From Arthrobacter alpinus (GTDB taxonomy: Bacteria > Actinomycetota > Actinomycetes > Actinomycetales > Micrococcaceae), in contig NZ_CP012677.1 in the NCBI RefSeq assembly GCF_001294625.1, positions 3,982,454-4,046,453 on the forward strand: a DNA stretch of 64,000 bases. Direction: 5' to 3'. Made by a program: the position numbers and the translations under genes. Under the pieces are notes generated by a model that was not told where the DNA came from, ran no database searches, and was given only the letters and a program-made list of their open reading frames with translations. Shown here piece after piece: positions 26,112-34,047 of this stretch. Each line of letters opens with the position of its first letter. The first letter of the stretch is position 1.

Positions 26112-27284
26112 CTAGGAAGCTGCGCCGGCGAGCCAGAGGTCCGGGCCGAAAACCTCGTAGTGGATCTTCGTGGACGGGATGCCGGCGTCGATCGCCTGGT
26201 TGCGGATGGCCTTCATGAACGGCAGCGGCCCACACACATACATTGAGGCGTTCGCTGGAATGTCCAGGCCGGCCAGGGACATAAAGCCCTTGTGGAAGCC
26301 CTCGGTCGGTTCCTCCAGCCACAACTGCAGCTCGGCGCCGTCGATGGCGTCGACGTCGTTGGTCATCTGATCGCGCAGGGCCCAAGCGGCAAGGTTCTTT
26401 TCTGCGTGCAACACCATGACCTCGCGATCGGTTCCGGTGGCAGCCAGTGAGCGCAGCGCCGACGCGGAGGGGGTACAGCCAATCCCTGCCGTGGCGAACA
26501 CGACCGGGCCTTCGCCGTCGAGGGTCACATCGCCGTAAGGGTTGGAAAGCTCGAGCACGTCCCCCACCTGCACATTGTTGTGCAGCACGGGCGAGACCTC
26601 GCCGCCGTCATCCTTCTTGGTGGTGAACACGCGGCGGGTGGTGGACTCGACGTCGGCCGAGAGCGAGTACTGGCGCACCTGCAGCAAGCCATCGGGCAGG
26701 GCAACCTTGACGGAGACAAACTGGCCGGGGCGGGCCACGGTGACGGGCGTGTCGTCGGCAGGCGCCAGTACGAAGGTCATGGCGTCGGTGCCGGCGGGGT
26801 TCTTCTCAATGACGGTCCAGGGCATCCACATCTTGTCATTGGCCTGCAGAGCGTAAAGGCCCTTTTCAATCTTGATCAAGGCGTTGGCCATGAGCCAGTA
26901 CACCTCGGTCCAAGCATCGGCGATCTCGGCGGTGATGACGTCAGCGAGTTCCTCGGCGATGGCTTCAAACAGATACTTGTACACGATGTCGTACTGGTCC
27001 TCGGTGATGCCCAGTGCCGTGTGCTTGTGGGCAATCCGGCTCAGCAACTGCTCCGGGATGATGTCCGGGTTGGCCACCAGGGCGCTGGCGAATCCGGCGA
27101 TGGAACCGGCCAGTGCCTTCTGCTGCTCGCCGTTGTTCTGGTTGGCGCGGCTGAACAGGCCGTCCAAGAGCTCGGGGTGCGCGGTCAGCATTCGGCTGTA
27201 AAAATTCGGCGTGATGGTGCCTAGGCGAGAACCTACCAGGGGAAGTGTTGCGGTAATCAGCGGGCGGGACTTTTCCGAAAGCAT
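26112..27284 (-). CDS. hmp: Flavohaemoprotein (nitric oxide dioxygenase)
   Basis: A 390-residue enzyme oxidising NO to nitrate with NAD(P)H. The globin domain (about 1-140) has the haem-ligand region RIAHKHTALGITEDQY. The reductase half has the FAD motif RQYSLS, the nucleotide loop FATAGIGCTPSASALRSL, VCGPLPFM and the ending HYEVFGP. It lies downstream of nsrR on the same strand with its own NsrR-like operator at 27322-27344, so it should be induced by nitrosative stress. The 17 bases spanning its start and ribosome binding site (CATCGGTACTCCTTGGG on the plus strand) are identical to those of the gene at 28323. Confidence 0.96.
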   Translation of the reverse strand: MLSEKSRPLITATLPLVGSRLGTITPNFYSRMLTAHPELLDGLFSRANQNNGEQQKALAGSIAGFASALVANPDIIPEQLLSRIAHKHTALGITEDQYDIVYKYLFEAIAEELADVITAEIADAWTEVYWLMANALIKIEKGLYALQANDKMWMPWTVIEKNPAGTDAMTFVLAPADDTPVTVARPGQFVSVKVALPDGLLQVRQYSLSADVESTTRRVFTTKKDDGGEVSPVLHNNVQVGDVLELSNPYGDVTLDGEGPVVFATAGIGCTPSASALRSLAATGTDREVMVLHAEKNLAAWALRDQMTNDVDAIDGAELQLWLEEPTEGFHKGFMSLAGLDIPANASMYVCGPLPFMKAIRNQAIDAGIPSTKIHYEVFGPDLWLAGAAS

Positions 27285-27321
27285 CGGTACTCCTTGGGTG
27301 GAATTCGAGGTGACATTCCAA

Positions 27322-27344
27322 AAGTAGCATCTGAGATGCGTCTT
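27322..27344 (-). promoter_or_regulatory. NsrR-type operator upstream of hmp
   Basis: A near-perfect inverted repeat: GCATCT-n-AGATGC core, two variable bases on each side, then AAG and CTT at the ends. This matches the known NsrR recognition pattern. It lies about 40 bases before the hmp start. Confidence 0.8.
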
Positions 27345-27393
27345 TAAAGTCGCAATTTCTACGAGTTGTAGAAAAGTGTTGAATTGACGCGGA

Positions 27394-27843
27394 CTAGGCC
27401 GGGCGCACTGTGCTCAAGGTCACAGAGACTGGGCCTTCCTGGGTTTTGCCGGCCAGACCGTAAATGGTCACGCTGTCCAGCGAGGAGTAGAAGGCTTCGC
27501 GGGCGTGGTTGAGTACCCCGCGCAACCCGCAGTCGTGGATTAAGGGGCAGGCGCCCATGTTCGTCTGGCACTCGGCCACGTCACTGTGGTCATCGAGCAC
27601 ACGCAGCACGCCGCCCACGGTGGCCCGACGGCCCTCAGGGGAGATGCGCACCCCGCCGCTGCGGCCGCGGATGGCCTCCACCAGGCCCATCTGGCGCAGC
27701 TTCAGCACGGCCTTGCTGACGTGGTTGTACGGCGTCCCCACGGCCTCGGCGAGTTCGCGAGTGGTGGCAAGCTCATCTTCGGGTGTTGAACCCAGCACCA
27801 TCAACAGCCGAAGGCTGACATCGGAAAAGGAGTTGATGCGCAT
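27394..27843 (-). CDS. nsrR: Rrf2-family nitric-oxide-sensing repressor NsrR
   Basis: A 149-residue Rrf2 protein: winged helix with TTRELAEAVGTPYNHVSKAVLKLRQMGLVEAIRGRSGGVRI, then three cysteines in ECQTNMGACPLIHDCGL (Cx6Cx5C) that hold the Fe-S cluster. Reaction of the cluster with NO releases repression. It is directly upstream of hmp, whose operator it should bind, and 3 bases downstream of the unknown gene at 27847, so both are probably cotranscribed. Confidence 0.93.
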   Translation of the reverse strand: MRINSFSDVSLRLLMVLGSTPEDELATTRELAEAVGTPYNHVSKAVLKLRQMGLVEAIRGRSGGVRISPEGRRATVGGVLRVLDDHSDVAECQTNMGACPLIHDCGLRGVLNHAREAFYSSLDSVTIYGLAGKTQEGPVSVTLSTVRPA

Positions 27844-27846
27844 GCG

Positions 27847-28323
27847 CTAGGCCCAGATTTGATTCTCGCCGGGCTCCAGGAACGGGGCGCCAAAATCCCA
27901 GCCGCTGGGTGCCTGTCGGTACGGGCGCACCGCCGAGATACTCACGCCGTTGCTGTGTTCGGCCATGATGTGGATGGCGTCGGTGGAGTCGTCCGGGAGG
28001 TGAATGTCACAGACGACGGCGGCGGCCCGGTTTTGCCCCTTTTGTTGCGTCAGGGCTTCGTAGAGGTCCGAGATCATCTCATCGGCGTCCAGATCGGTTT
28101 CCGCTTCGCCTTCCACGGTGTTCGGAGAGACAGCCACGAGGCTGATCTCGCCGTCGTTGCTGACCACCAGGGCCACCGGCAGGAACGCGCCGTGGGCTTC
28201 GATTTGGTCTCCGGCCACACCGAGCGCGGTGCCAATGAGCTTGTTCAGGTCGTCCTGGACCAGCTGGTCTGCAGCAATTTGCTCGGCGCTGGCCTGGTCG
28301 GCTGCAGCGTTGTTGGTATCCAT
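27847..28323 (-). CDS. Conserved protein of unknown function, operon partner of nsrR
   Basis: A 158-residue acidic soluble protein, paralogous to the product of 3072-3515 (shared TDAIHIMAEHSNGVSISAV-type block, RAAAVVCDIHLP and GENQIW ending). The first 35 residues are Ala/Asp/Gln-rich. ATG 28323 follows AAGGAG with 7-base spacing; the longer frame to 28479 overlaps manB and is rejected. It lies 3 bases before nsrR, which hints at a link with NO or redox stress, but the other paralogue has a different neighbourhood. I do not recognise the family. Confidence 0.75.
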   Translation of the reverse strand: MDTNNAAADQASAEQIAADQLVQDDLNKLIGTALGVAGDQIEAHGAFLPVALVVSNDGEISLVAVSPNTVEGEAETDLDADEMISDLYEALTQQKGQNRAAAVVCDIHLPDDSTDAIHIMAEHSNGVSISAVRPYRQAPSGWDFGAPFLEPGENQIWA

Positions 28324-28358
28324 CGGTACTCCTTGGGAAGTGGGTGCGGGGGAATCGG

Positions 28359-29774
28359 TTACTGTCGGACCAGGGCCAGAACAGCGTCGCGGACATCTGC
28401 CATAGTGACGGCGTCCACGGCCTCGGCGTTCAACCGCAGGAACGGTTCGGTGTTGGAGGCGCGCAGATTGAACCACCACTGGCCATTGTTGGCCGTGAAT
28501 GTCAGTCCGTCGAGCTCGTCGATGGTGACGTCCTCGTTTGTGTAGGCGGCACGGACACGGGCCACGGCGGCGGGTACGTCGGCGAGCTGGGAGTTGATCT
28601 CCCCGCTGGAAACGTAGGGCTCGTATTCGCGGCCCAGATCCGACAGCGGGCCCTCCTGCTCACCGAGTGCGGCCAGGACGTGCATGGCGGCCAGCATGCC
28701 GGTGTCTGCGTTGAAGAAGTCGCGGAAGTAGTAGTGGGCCGAGTGCTCTCCGCCAAAGACGGCGCCTTCCTCGGCCATGGTGGCCTTGATGAAGGAGTGG
28801 CCCACACGGGTGCGGACCGGGCGCCCGCCGTCGTGGGCGATCAGCTCGGGCACGGCACGGGAGGTGATCAAGTTGTGGATCACGGCGGGGTGCTCCTCGC
28901 CCAGCGCCTTGGCGCGGGCGATCTCGCGGCGGGCCACCAACGCTGTCACTGCCGAAGGCGAGACGGGTGCGCCGAGTTCGTCAATGACGAAGCAGCGGTC
29001 AGCGTCGCCGTCGAACGCCAGGCCAATGTCGGCGCCATGCTTGATGACGGCCGCCTGCAGGTCCAGCAGGTTGGCCGGCTCCAAGGGGTTGGCGGGGTGG
29101 TTCGGGAAGGTGCCATCCAGCTCAAAGTACAGGGGCACAATCTCAAAGGGCAGACCCGCGAGCAGGGTGTCGCCAAGGACTGCGGGGGTGGTCATTCCGG
29201 CCATGCCGTTGCCGGCGTCGACCACCACTTTCAAGGGGCGCGAGCCGGAGAGGTCCACCAGGCTGCGCAGGTATTCTGCGTACTGTAGCAAGACGTCAGT
29301 CTCGGCGATGACACCCTTCGCCGCAGCGGCCGGGATCCCCTCCGCCAAGTACGTCTGGGCCAGGTCGCGGATGTCCATCAAACCGGTCTCGGAGGAGACC
29401 GGGACTGCTCCTGCCTTCGCCATCTTCATGCCGTTGTACTCGGCAGGGTTGTGGCTGGCGGTAAACACGGCGCCGGCGGCGTTCAGTGAACCGCAGGCAA
29501 AGTACAGCTCATCGGTGGAGATCAAACCGAGCAGTTGCACATTCGCGCCGCGGGTGGCAGCGCCGTCGGCAAAAGCCTGGCTGAACTCGGCGGAGGAGGG
29601 GCGCATATCCCCGCCCACCAGGACGGTCTCGCCGGCCAGGCCCAGCACGTCGACAAAGGCCGCGCCGACGGCTTGGACGGACTCGGCGGTAATGGTCTGG
29701 CCCACAATGCCGCGCACGTCATACGCCTTGAAGGAGCTGGACAGATCGACAGGTACATTCTCTGCAGTAGTCAC
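28359..29774 (-). CDS. manB: Phosphomannomutase/phosphoglucomutase
   Basis: A 471-residue alpha-D-phosphohexomutase. The order is complete: FKAYDVRG start, catalytic serine in TASHNPAEYNGMK, metal loop DGDADRCFV, sugar loop GGEHSAHYYF and phosphate loop RASNTEPFLRL. It interconverts mannose-6-P and mannose-1-P (or the glucose forms) for cell-envelope sugars. It is followed 35 bases later by the unknown gene and nsrR-hmp on the same strand, and is divergent from recQ. Confidence 0.94.
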   Translation of the reverse strand: MTTAENVPVDLSSSFKAYDVRGIVGQTITAESVQAVGAAFVDVLGLAGETVLVGGDMRPSSAEFSQAFADGAATRGANVQLLGLISTDELYFACGSLNAAGAVFTASHNPAEYNGMKMAKAGAVPVSSETGLMDIRDLAQTYLAEGIPAAAAKGVIAETDVLLQYAEYLRSLVDLSGSRPLKVVVDAGNGMAGMTTPAVLGDTLLAGLPFEIVPLYFELDGTFPNHPANPLEPANLLDLQAAVIKHGADIGLAFDGDADRCFVIDELGAPVSPSAVTALVARREIARAKALGEEHPAVIHNLITSRAVPELIAHDGGRPVRTRVGHSFIKATMAEEGAVFGGEHSAHYYFRDFFNADTGMLAAMHVLAALGEQEGPLSDLGREYEPYVSSGEINSQLADVPAAVARVRAAYTNEDVTIDELDGLTFTANNGQWWFNLRASNTEPFLRLNAEAVDAVTMADVRDAVLALVRQ

Positions 29775-29884
29775 ATCTCCATGATACCGGGCACAATTGT
29801 AAGGACATCGCCGTTATCCACAGATTCGGTGCCGGGCAGGCTTTGGGGATTCCATTGTCGGTGACCACTGAAATACTTAGCACC

Positions 29885-32047
29885 ATGATACCTAGCCAGT
29901 CCCCGTCCCTGCCTCCGGCCACCGTTGAGACTTCCGCCACCCGTGAGCAGGCGTTGGTGGTGTTGCGAAAGCTCGTGGGACGGGCGGACGCGGAATTCCA
30001 CGACGGCCAGTTTGAGGCCATCGAGGCGCTGGTCGACGCCGGCCGGCGGGCCTTGGTGGTCCAACGCACCGGCTGGGGGAAGTCGGCTGTGTACTTCGTC
30101 TCGTCCCTGCTTCTACGTGCCCGGGGCGCCGGCCCAACCTTGATCGTTTCCCCGCTGCTGGCTCTGATGCGTGACCAGGTGGCGGCAGCAGAACGGGCCG
30201 GCGTGCGTGCCATGGCTATCAACTCGGCCAACGCCACCGAGTGGGACCTGGTCTCCGCGGCCTTGGCAGCCGACGAGGTGGATGTGCTGCTGGTCTCCCC
30301 GGAACGGCTGACCAACCCGTCCTTCAGGGAAAACCAGCTGCCAACCCTGATCCGGCGCACGGGCCTGTTGGTGATTGACGAGGCCCACTGCATCTCCGAC
30401 TGGGGCCATGACTTCCGGCCCGACTACCGCCGGATCGCTGACCTTATTGCGCGGCTGCCGCCGTCGGTCCCGGTCCTGGCGACCACGGCCACGGCCAATT
30501 CCCGGGTGGTTGCAGACATCGAGGAACAATTGGGCGCCGGCGTGTTCACCATCCGGGGTCCGCTGGCACGCAAGTCGCTGCGCCTGGGCGTGCTGCGCCT
30601 AGCCGATTCCCGGGACCGGCTGGGCTGGTTGCTGACGCACCTGCCCGAGCTGCCCGGCAGCGGCATCATCTATACCCTGACGGTCTCCGCGGCCGAGGAC
30701 ACCGGACGACTTTTGGCGGAGGCCGGGCATGTGGTCAAGGCGTACACGGGACGCACCGACACCATGGAGCGGGAGGCCCTGGAAGAGGCGCTCAAGGACA
30801 ACCAAGTCAAGGCGCTGGTGGCTACCAGCGCCCTCGGCATGGGGTTCGACAAACCAGATTTGGGGTTCGTGATTCACTTGGGTGCGCCGTCATCCCCGGT
30901 GGCCTACTACCAGCAGGTGGGCCGTGCCGGCCGCGGAAGCGCCAACGCCGACGTGCTGTTGATGCCCGGGGCTGAGGATCAGGACATCTGGCAGTATTTC
31001 GCGACGGCTTCGATGCCTGCCCAGGACAAGGCGATGGCGGTTTTGGAGGCCCTGGGCGCGGCGGCCAAGCCCATGTCCACCCCCGCACTGGAGGCGCGTG
31101 TGGACTTGCGCCGCACCCCGCTGGAACTGCTGCTGAAGGTGCTGGCGGTGGACGGGGCCGTGCGGCGGGTCTCCGGCGGCTGGGAGTCGACCGGGCAGCC
31201 ATGGGTTTATGACAGCGACCGCTACGAACGTATTGCCCAGGCCCGTGTGGACGAACAACAGTCCATGATGGTGTACGAAAAAATGTCCGGCTGCCGGATG
31301 GAATACCTCGCCGCTGCCCTGGATGACACCACGGCAGCGCCCTGCGGGCGGTGTGATTCATGTGCCGGGCGGTGGTTCCCCACGGACATCGGCTCCGGTG
31401 CCGTGGAGGCGGCCAGCGAATCCCTGAGTCATGCCGGCCTGCCCATTGAGCCGCGCACCTTGTGGCCCACGGGCATGGACAGGCTGGGCGTTCCGGTGAA
31501 GGGCAAGCTCAAGGCGGAGGAACAAGTGGCGCAGGGTCGGGTGCTGGCCAGGATGACGGACCTGGGCTGGGGCAACTCCCTGCGGGCCATATTTGCCGCA
31601 GGCGCCCCGGACGCGCCCCTTGATCCCGCCGTGGCGCAGGCCGTGGTGGGCGTGCTGCGCGACTGGGGCCAGGCCCGGTGGGCCGGCGCCGGCCGTCCCG
31701 TTGCGGTGGTGTCGATGCCGTCGCGGACCAAGCCGGAATTGGTGCGCTCGCTGGCCCAGACCATGTGCGAGATTGGCAGGCTGCCCTACCTGGGTGAGCT
31801 GTCCCTCGAATTTGGCGGGCCCACCGGGCGCCGTGGCGGCAACAGCGCCTACCGATTGGCGGGCGTGTGGGACAGGCTGGCCGTGGGGCCGGAGCTTGCC
31901 GCCGCCCTTGTCGCCTACCCGGGAGGGCCGGTCCTGCTGGTCGATGACCTCGTCGACAGCCGCTGGACCCTCACCGTTGCCGGCCGGGCGCTGCGCCTCG
32001 CCGGGGCCACCCAGGTGCTGCCGCTGGTCCTGGCTCAGGCCGGCTAA
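29885..32047 (+). CDS. recQ: RecQ-family DNA helicase with C-terminal phosphoribosyltransferase-like domain
   Basis: A 720-residue protein. Residues about 30-350 are a RecQ helicase core: QRTGWGKSAVYF (motif I), DEAHCISDWGHDFRPDY (motif II and aromatic loop), LATTATA, ATSALGMGFDKPD and QQVGRAGR (motif VI). A four-Cys zinc region follows (SGCRMEYL then PCGRCDSCAG). The last about 200 residues are not the usual RQC/HRDC tail; they carry RPVAVVSMPSRTKPELV and the PRPP-loop-like GPVLLVDDLVDSRWTLTVAG, as in type I phosphoribosyltransferases. ATG 29885 is taken as start, with no clear ribosome binding site; a TTG at 29843 is an alternative. Confidence 0.9.
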   Translation: MIPSQSPSLPPATVETSATREQALVVLRKLVGRADAEFHDGQFEAIEALVDAGRRALVVQRTGWGKSAVYFVSSLLLRARGAGPTLIVSPLLALMRDQVAAAERAGVRAMAINSANATEWDLVSAALAADEVDVLLVSPERLTNPSFRENQLPTLIRRTGLLVIDEAHCISDWGHDFRPDYRRIADLIARLPPSVPVLATTATANSRVVADIEEQLGAGVFTIRGPLARKSLRLGVLRLADSRDRLGWLLTHLPELPGSGIIYTLTVSAAEDTGRLLAEAGHVVKAYTGRTDTMEREALEEALKDNQVKALVATSALGMGFDKPDLGFVIHLGAPSSPVAYYQQVGRAGRGSANADVLLMPGAEDQDIWQYFATASMPAQDKAMAVLEALGAAAKPMSTPALEARVDLRRTPLELLLKVLAVDGAVRRVSGGWESTGQPWVYDSDRYERIAQARVDEQQSMMVYEKMSGCRMEYLAAALDDTTAAPCGRCDSCAGRWFPTDIGSGAVEAASESLSHAGLPIEPRTLWPTGMDRLGVPVKGKLKAEEQVAQGRVLARMTDLGWGNSLRAIFAAGAPDAPLDPAVAQAVVGVLRDWGQARWAGAGRPVAVVSMPSRTKPELVRSLAQTMCEIGRLPYLGELSLEFGGPTGRRGGNSAYRLAGVWDRLAVGPELAAALVAYPGGPVLLVDDLVDSRWTLTVAGRALRLAGATQVLPLVLAQAG

Positions 32048-32064
32048 TTCCGCTTCCAGACAAA

Positions 32065-32141
32065 CGCTGCATCACCTTTTACTTGTTTTTTCGCATCGCT
32101 GCATCACCTTTTACGGGTTTTCCGGCAACGCTGCATCACCT
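32065..32141. repeat. Three direct repeats with 32-base period after recQ
   Basis: CGCTGCATCACCTTTTAC occurs at 32065-32082 and 32097-32114, and its first 13 bases again at 32129-32141. The period is exactly 32 bases. The third copy forms the left arm of the palindrome at 32123-32159. The bases between copies differ, and three copies are too few for a CRISPR array. Confidence 0.85.
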
Positions 32142-32159
32142 ACTGATGCAGCGTTGCCG
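32123..32159. terminator. Bidirectional terminator between recQ and the SDR gene
   Basis: Perfect 15-bp arms (CGGCAACGCTGCATC and complement), 7-base loop, with TTTTC before and GAAAA after. The flanking T/A runs make this a more classical two-way terminator than the other palindromes. Confidence 0.8.
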
Positions 32160-32194
32160 AAAAATCTGTCATTGGTGGTGCAGCGTCTGGTGGG

Positions 32195-32953
32195 CTACTG
32201 GCTGACGGGGCGCAGGCGCAGGGCCTGCATACCGCCGTCGACGGCGATCGAGGTGCCGGTGGTGGAGCCTGCGAGTGGGCTGGCGAGGTAGGCCACGGCT
32301 CCTGCCACTTCCTCGGCCGTCACCAGGCGCCCGTGGGGTTGGCGGGCGTTCAGGGCGGCACGCTCGGCTACGGGGTCATCCGCCTGATCCATGAGACGGC
32401 CAATCCAGGGGGTGTCGGCTGTGCCGGGGTTTACGGCGTTCACGCGGACGCCATCACGGAGGTGGTCGGCCGCCATCGCCTGGGTTAGGGACAGCACTGC
32501 ACCCTTGGTGGCGGAGTACAGTGCCCGCTGAGGTAAGCCGGCGGTGGCGGCGATGGAGCAGGTGTTCACGATCGCCGCCGCAGAAGACTTGCGCAGGTGC
32601 GGCAGGGCCGCCCGGCTCACCCTGACCATGCCGATGACGTTGATGTCCCAGACCCGTGCCCATTCGGCGTCGTCGTTATCTTCAACGGTGCCCTGCGAGC
32701 CGATGCCGGCGTTGTTGATGACGATGTCGATGCCGCCAAAGGCTGCAACGGTGCCCTCGATCGCTGCCTTGACCGAGGCGTCGTTGGCCACGTCGCAGAC
32801 AAAGCCGAGCTGCCCCTTAGGGAGGTTCGTGGGGTTCAGGTCAAGGACGGCGACCTGGGCGCCCATAGCCTGCAGCATCGCTGCGATGGCCGCACCGATG
32901 CCCGATGCTCCGCCAGTGACAACTGCTGTCAGTGATGAGAATTCTTGGCTCAT
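32195..32953 (-). CDS. SDR dehydrogenase, probable 2-keto-3-deoxy-L-fuconate dehydrogenase
   Basis: A 252-residue classical short-chain dehydrogenase: TGGASGIGAAIA cofactor loop, NNAG, catalytic Ser in NTCSIAATAG and YSATKGAV. Family membership does not fix the substrate. It begins directly after the stop of the FAH-family hydrolase, inside the fucose cluster, where the step lacking an enzyme is oxidation of 2-keto-3-deoxy-L-fuconate to the 2,4-diketo acid. An L-fucose dehydrogenase role is the alternative, but an aldo/keto reductase fills that place. Confidence 0.85.
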   Translation of the reverse strand: MSQEFSSLTAVVTGGASGIGAAIAAMLQAMGAQVAVLDLNPTNLPKGQLGFVCDVANDASVKAAIEGTVAAFGGIDIVINNAGIGSQGTVEDNDDAEWARVWDINVIGMVRVSRAALPHLRKSSAAAIVNTCSIAATAGLPQRALYSATKGAVLSLTQAMAADHLRDGVRVNAVNPGTADTPWIGRLMDQADDPVAERAALNARQPHGRLVTAEEVAGAVAYLASPLAGSTTGTSIAVDGGMQALRLRPVSQ

Positions 32954-33838
32954 TTAGACCTCCTGCGTGGTAGTTGTGGCCCGGAAGAATTCCTGGCGCT
33001 GGCGACCCAGACCGTCAATTTCAATTTCGACAACGTCGCCGTTTTGGATGTAGGGGAAGCGGCCGGAGAGGGCGACGCCTTCGGGCGTGCCGGTCAGGAC
33101 CACGTCCCCGGGTTCGAGCACCATGTACTGGCTTAGGTGGTGGATGATCGTGGGGACGTCGAAGATCAAGTCAGCGGTGCTGGAGTCCTGGCGGGGTTCG
33201 CCGTTGACCCAGCTGCGCAGGCGGAGGTTATTGGTGTCGATCTCGGAGGCAGGCACCAGCCACGGGCCCAGTGGGGTGGACTTGGGCAGTGATTTGCCCT
33301 TGGTCCACTGGCCGGCGGCACCGGGGATTTGGTATTCGCGCTCGGAGAGGTCGTTGGCGATGACGTAGCCGGCCACGGCGGCGGCGGCCTCCGAAACGCT
33401 GGAAAGGTAGCTGACCTCACGGCCGATCACCACGGCGAGTTCCACCTCCCAGTCGTATTTGGCGGCCAGCGGCGGGATCGGTGCCGCGTCGTTGGGGCCG
33501 GCAACGGTGTTGTTCGGTTTCAGGAACACCACCGGAATGGTGGGTGGAAGGGCGCCCGACTCCGCGGCGTGAGCGGCGTAGTTCATGCCGATGCAGATGA
33601 CGTTGTTGGGCCGGACGATGGGGGATCCGACCCGCAGGTTCCGGGCACCCGGAAGCTCGGGAAGTTCCCCGCGTTCGACGGCGGCCGCCAGTTGGGCGAG
33701 CCCGTCGCCGGCGAGGAAGTCACCGGTGATGTCGGCCGTGACTGGGCGGGCGTCATAGACTCGTTCGGCGCCGGTGGAATCAGTGGCCAGCACGGCAGGA
33801 ATTTCCGCACCCTGCGCACCAAGACGTGCAATCTTCAT
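32954..33838 (-). CDS. FAH-family hydrolase, probable 2,4-diketo-3-deoxy-L-fuconate hydrolase
   Basis: A 294-residue fumarylacetoacetate-hydrolase-fold protein with an N-terminal cap. The metal site shows in YDWEVELAVVIGREV, with VICIGMNYAAHAAE before it and GDVVLTGTPEGVAL near the end. In the non-phosphorylating fucose pathway this family splits the diketo acid into pyruvate and L-lactate. GGAGG lies 9-10 bases before the ATG. It is transcribed divergently from the fuconate dehydratase gene, with the shared operator between them, and is followed at once by the SDR gene. Confidence 0.88.
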   Translation of the reverse strand: MKIARLGAQGAEIPAVLATDSTGAERVYDARPVTADITGDFLAGDGLAQLAAAVERGELPELPGARNLRVGSPIVRPNNVICIGMNYAAHAAESGALPPTIPVVFLKPNNTVAGPNDAAPIPPLAAKYDWEVELAVVIGREVSYLSSVSEAAAAVAGYVIANDLSEREYQIPGAAGQWTKGKSLPKSTPLGPWLVPASEIDTNNLRLRSWVNGEPRQDSSTADLIFDVPTIIHHLSQYMVLEPGDVVLTGTPEGVALSGRFPYIQNGDVVEIEIDGLGRQRQEFFRATTTTQEV

Positions 33839-33968
33839 TTATTACTTACCTCCGTGGCCGCCGTGAGGGCGGCCCTAGTGCGTGCCGGGGCCCAACATAG
33901 GTCTTAACATCTGAGCTTTTAGGCAACTTTACCCACAAGTTCGGGCCATTTCAGCAATATTGCTCATA

Positions 33969-33998
33969 TTGACATGTAAAACATCCGATGTTTAGCTT
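33969..33998 (+). promoter_or_regulatory. Promoter and GntR operator of the fucose genes
   Basis: TTGACA (33969-33974) and TAGCTT (33993-33998) with an 18-base spacer. AAACATCCGATGTTT (33979-33993), a near-perfect palindrome, fills the spacer, so a bound repressor would exclude RNA polymerase. Its reverse complement recurs at 38902-38916. It may also control the divergent FAH gene. Confidence 0.8.
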
Positions 33999-34047
33999 GG
34001 AGTAGCTTTTTTGGTTTACCCACAATCTTTCGCAGGGAGCAGCAATC

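Noticed and set aside
32065..32141. Possible mini CRISPR array
   Set aside because: Only three copies of an 18-base unit with 14-base gaps; the third copy is part of a terminator palindrome, and no cas genes are present.
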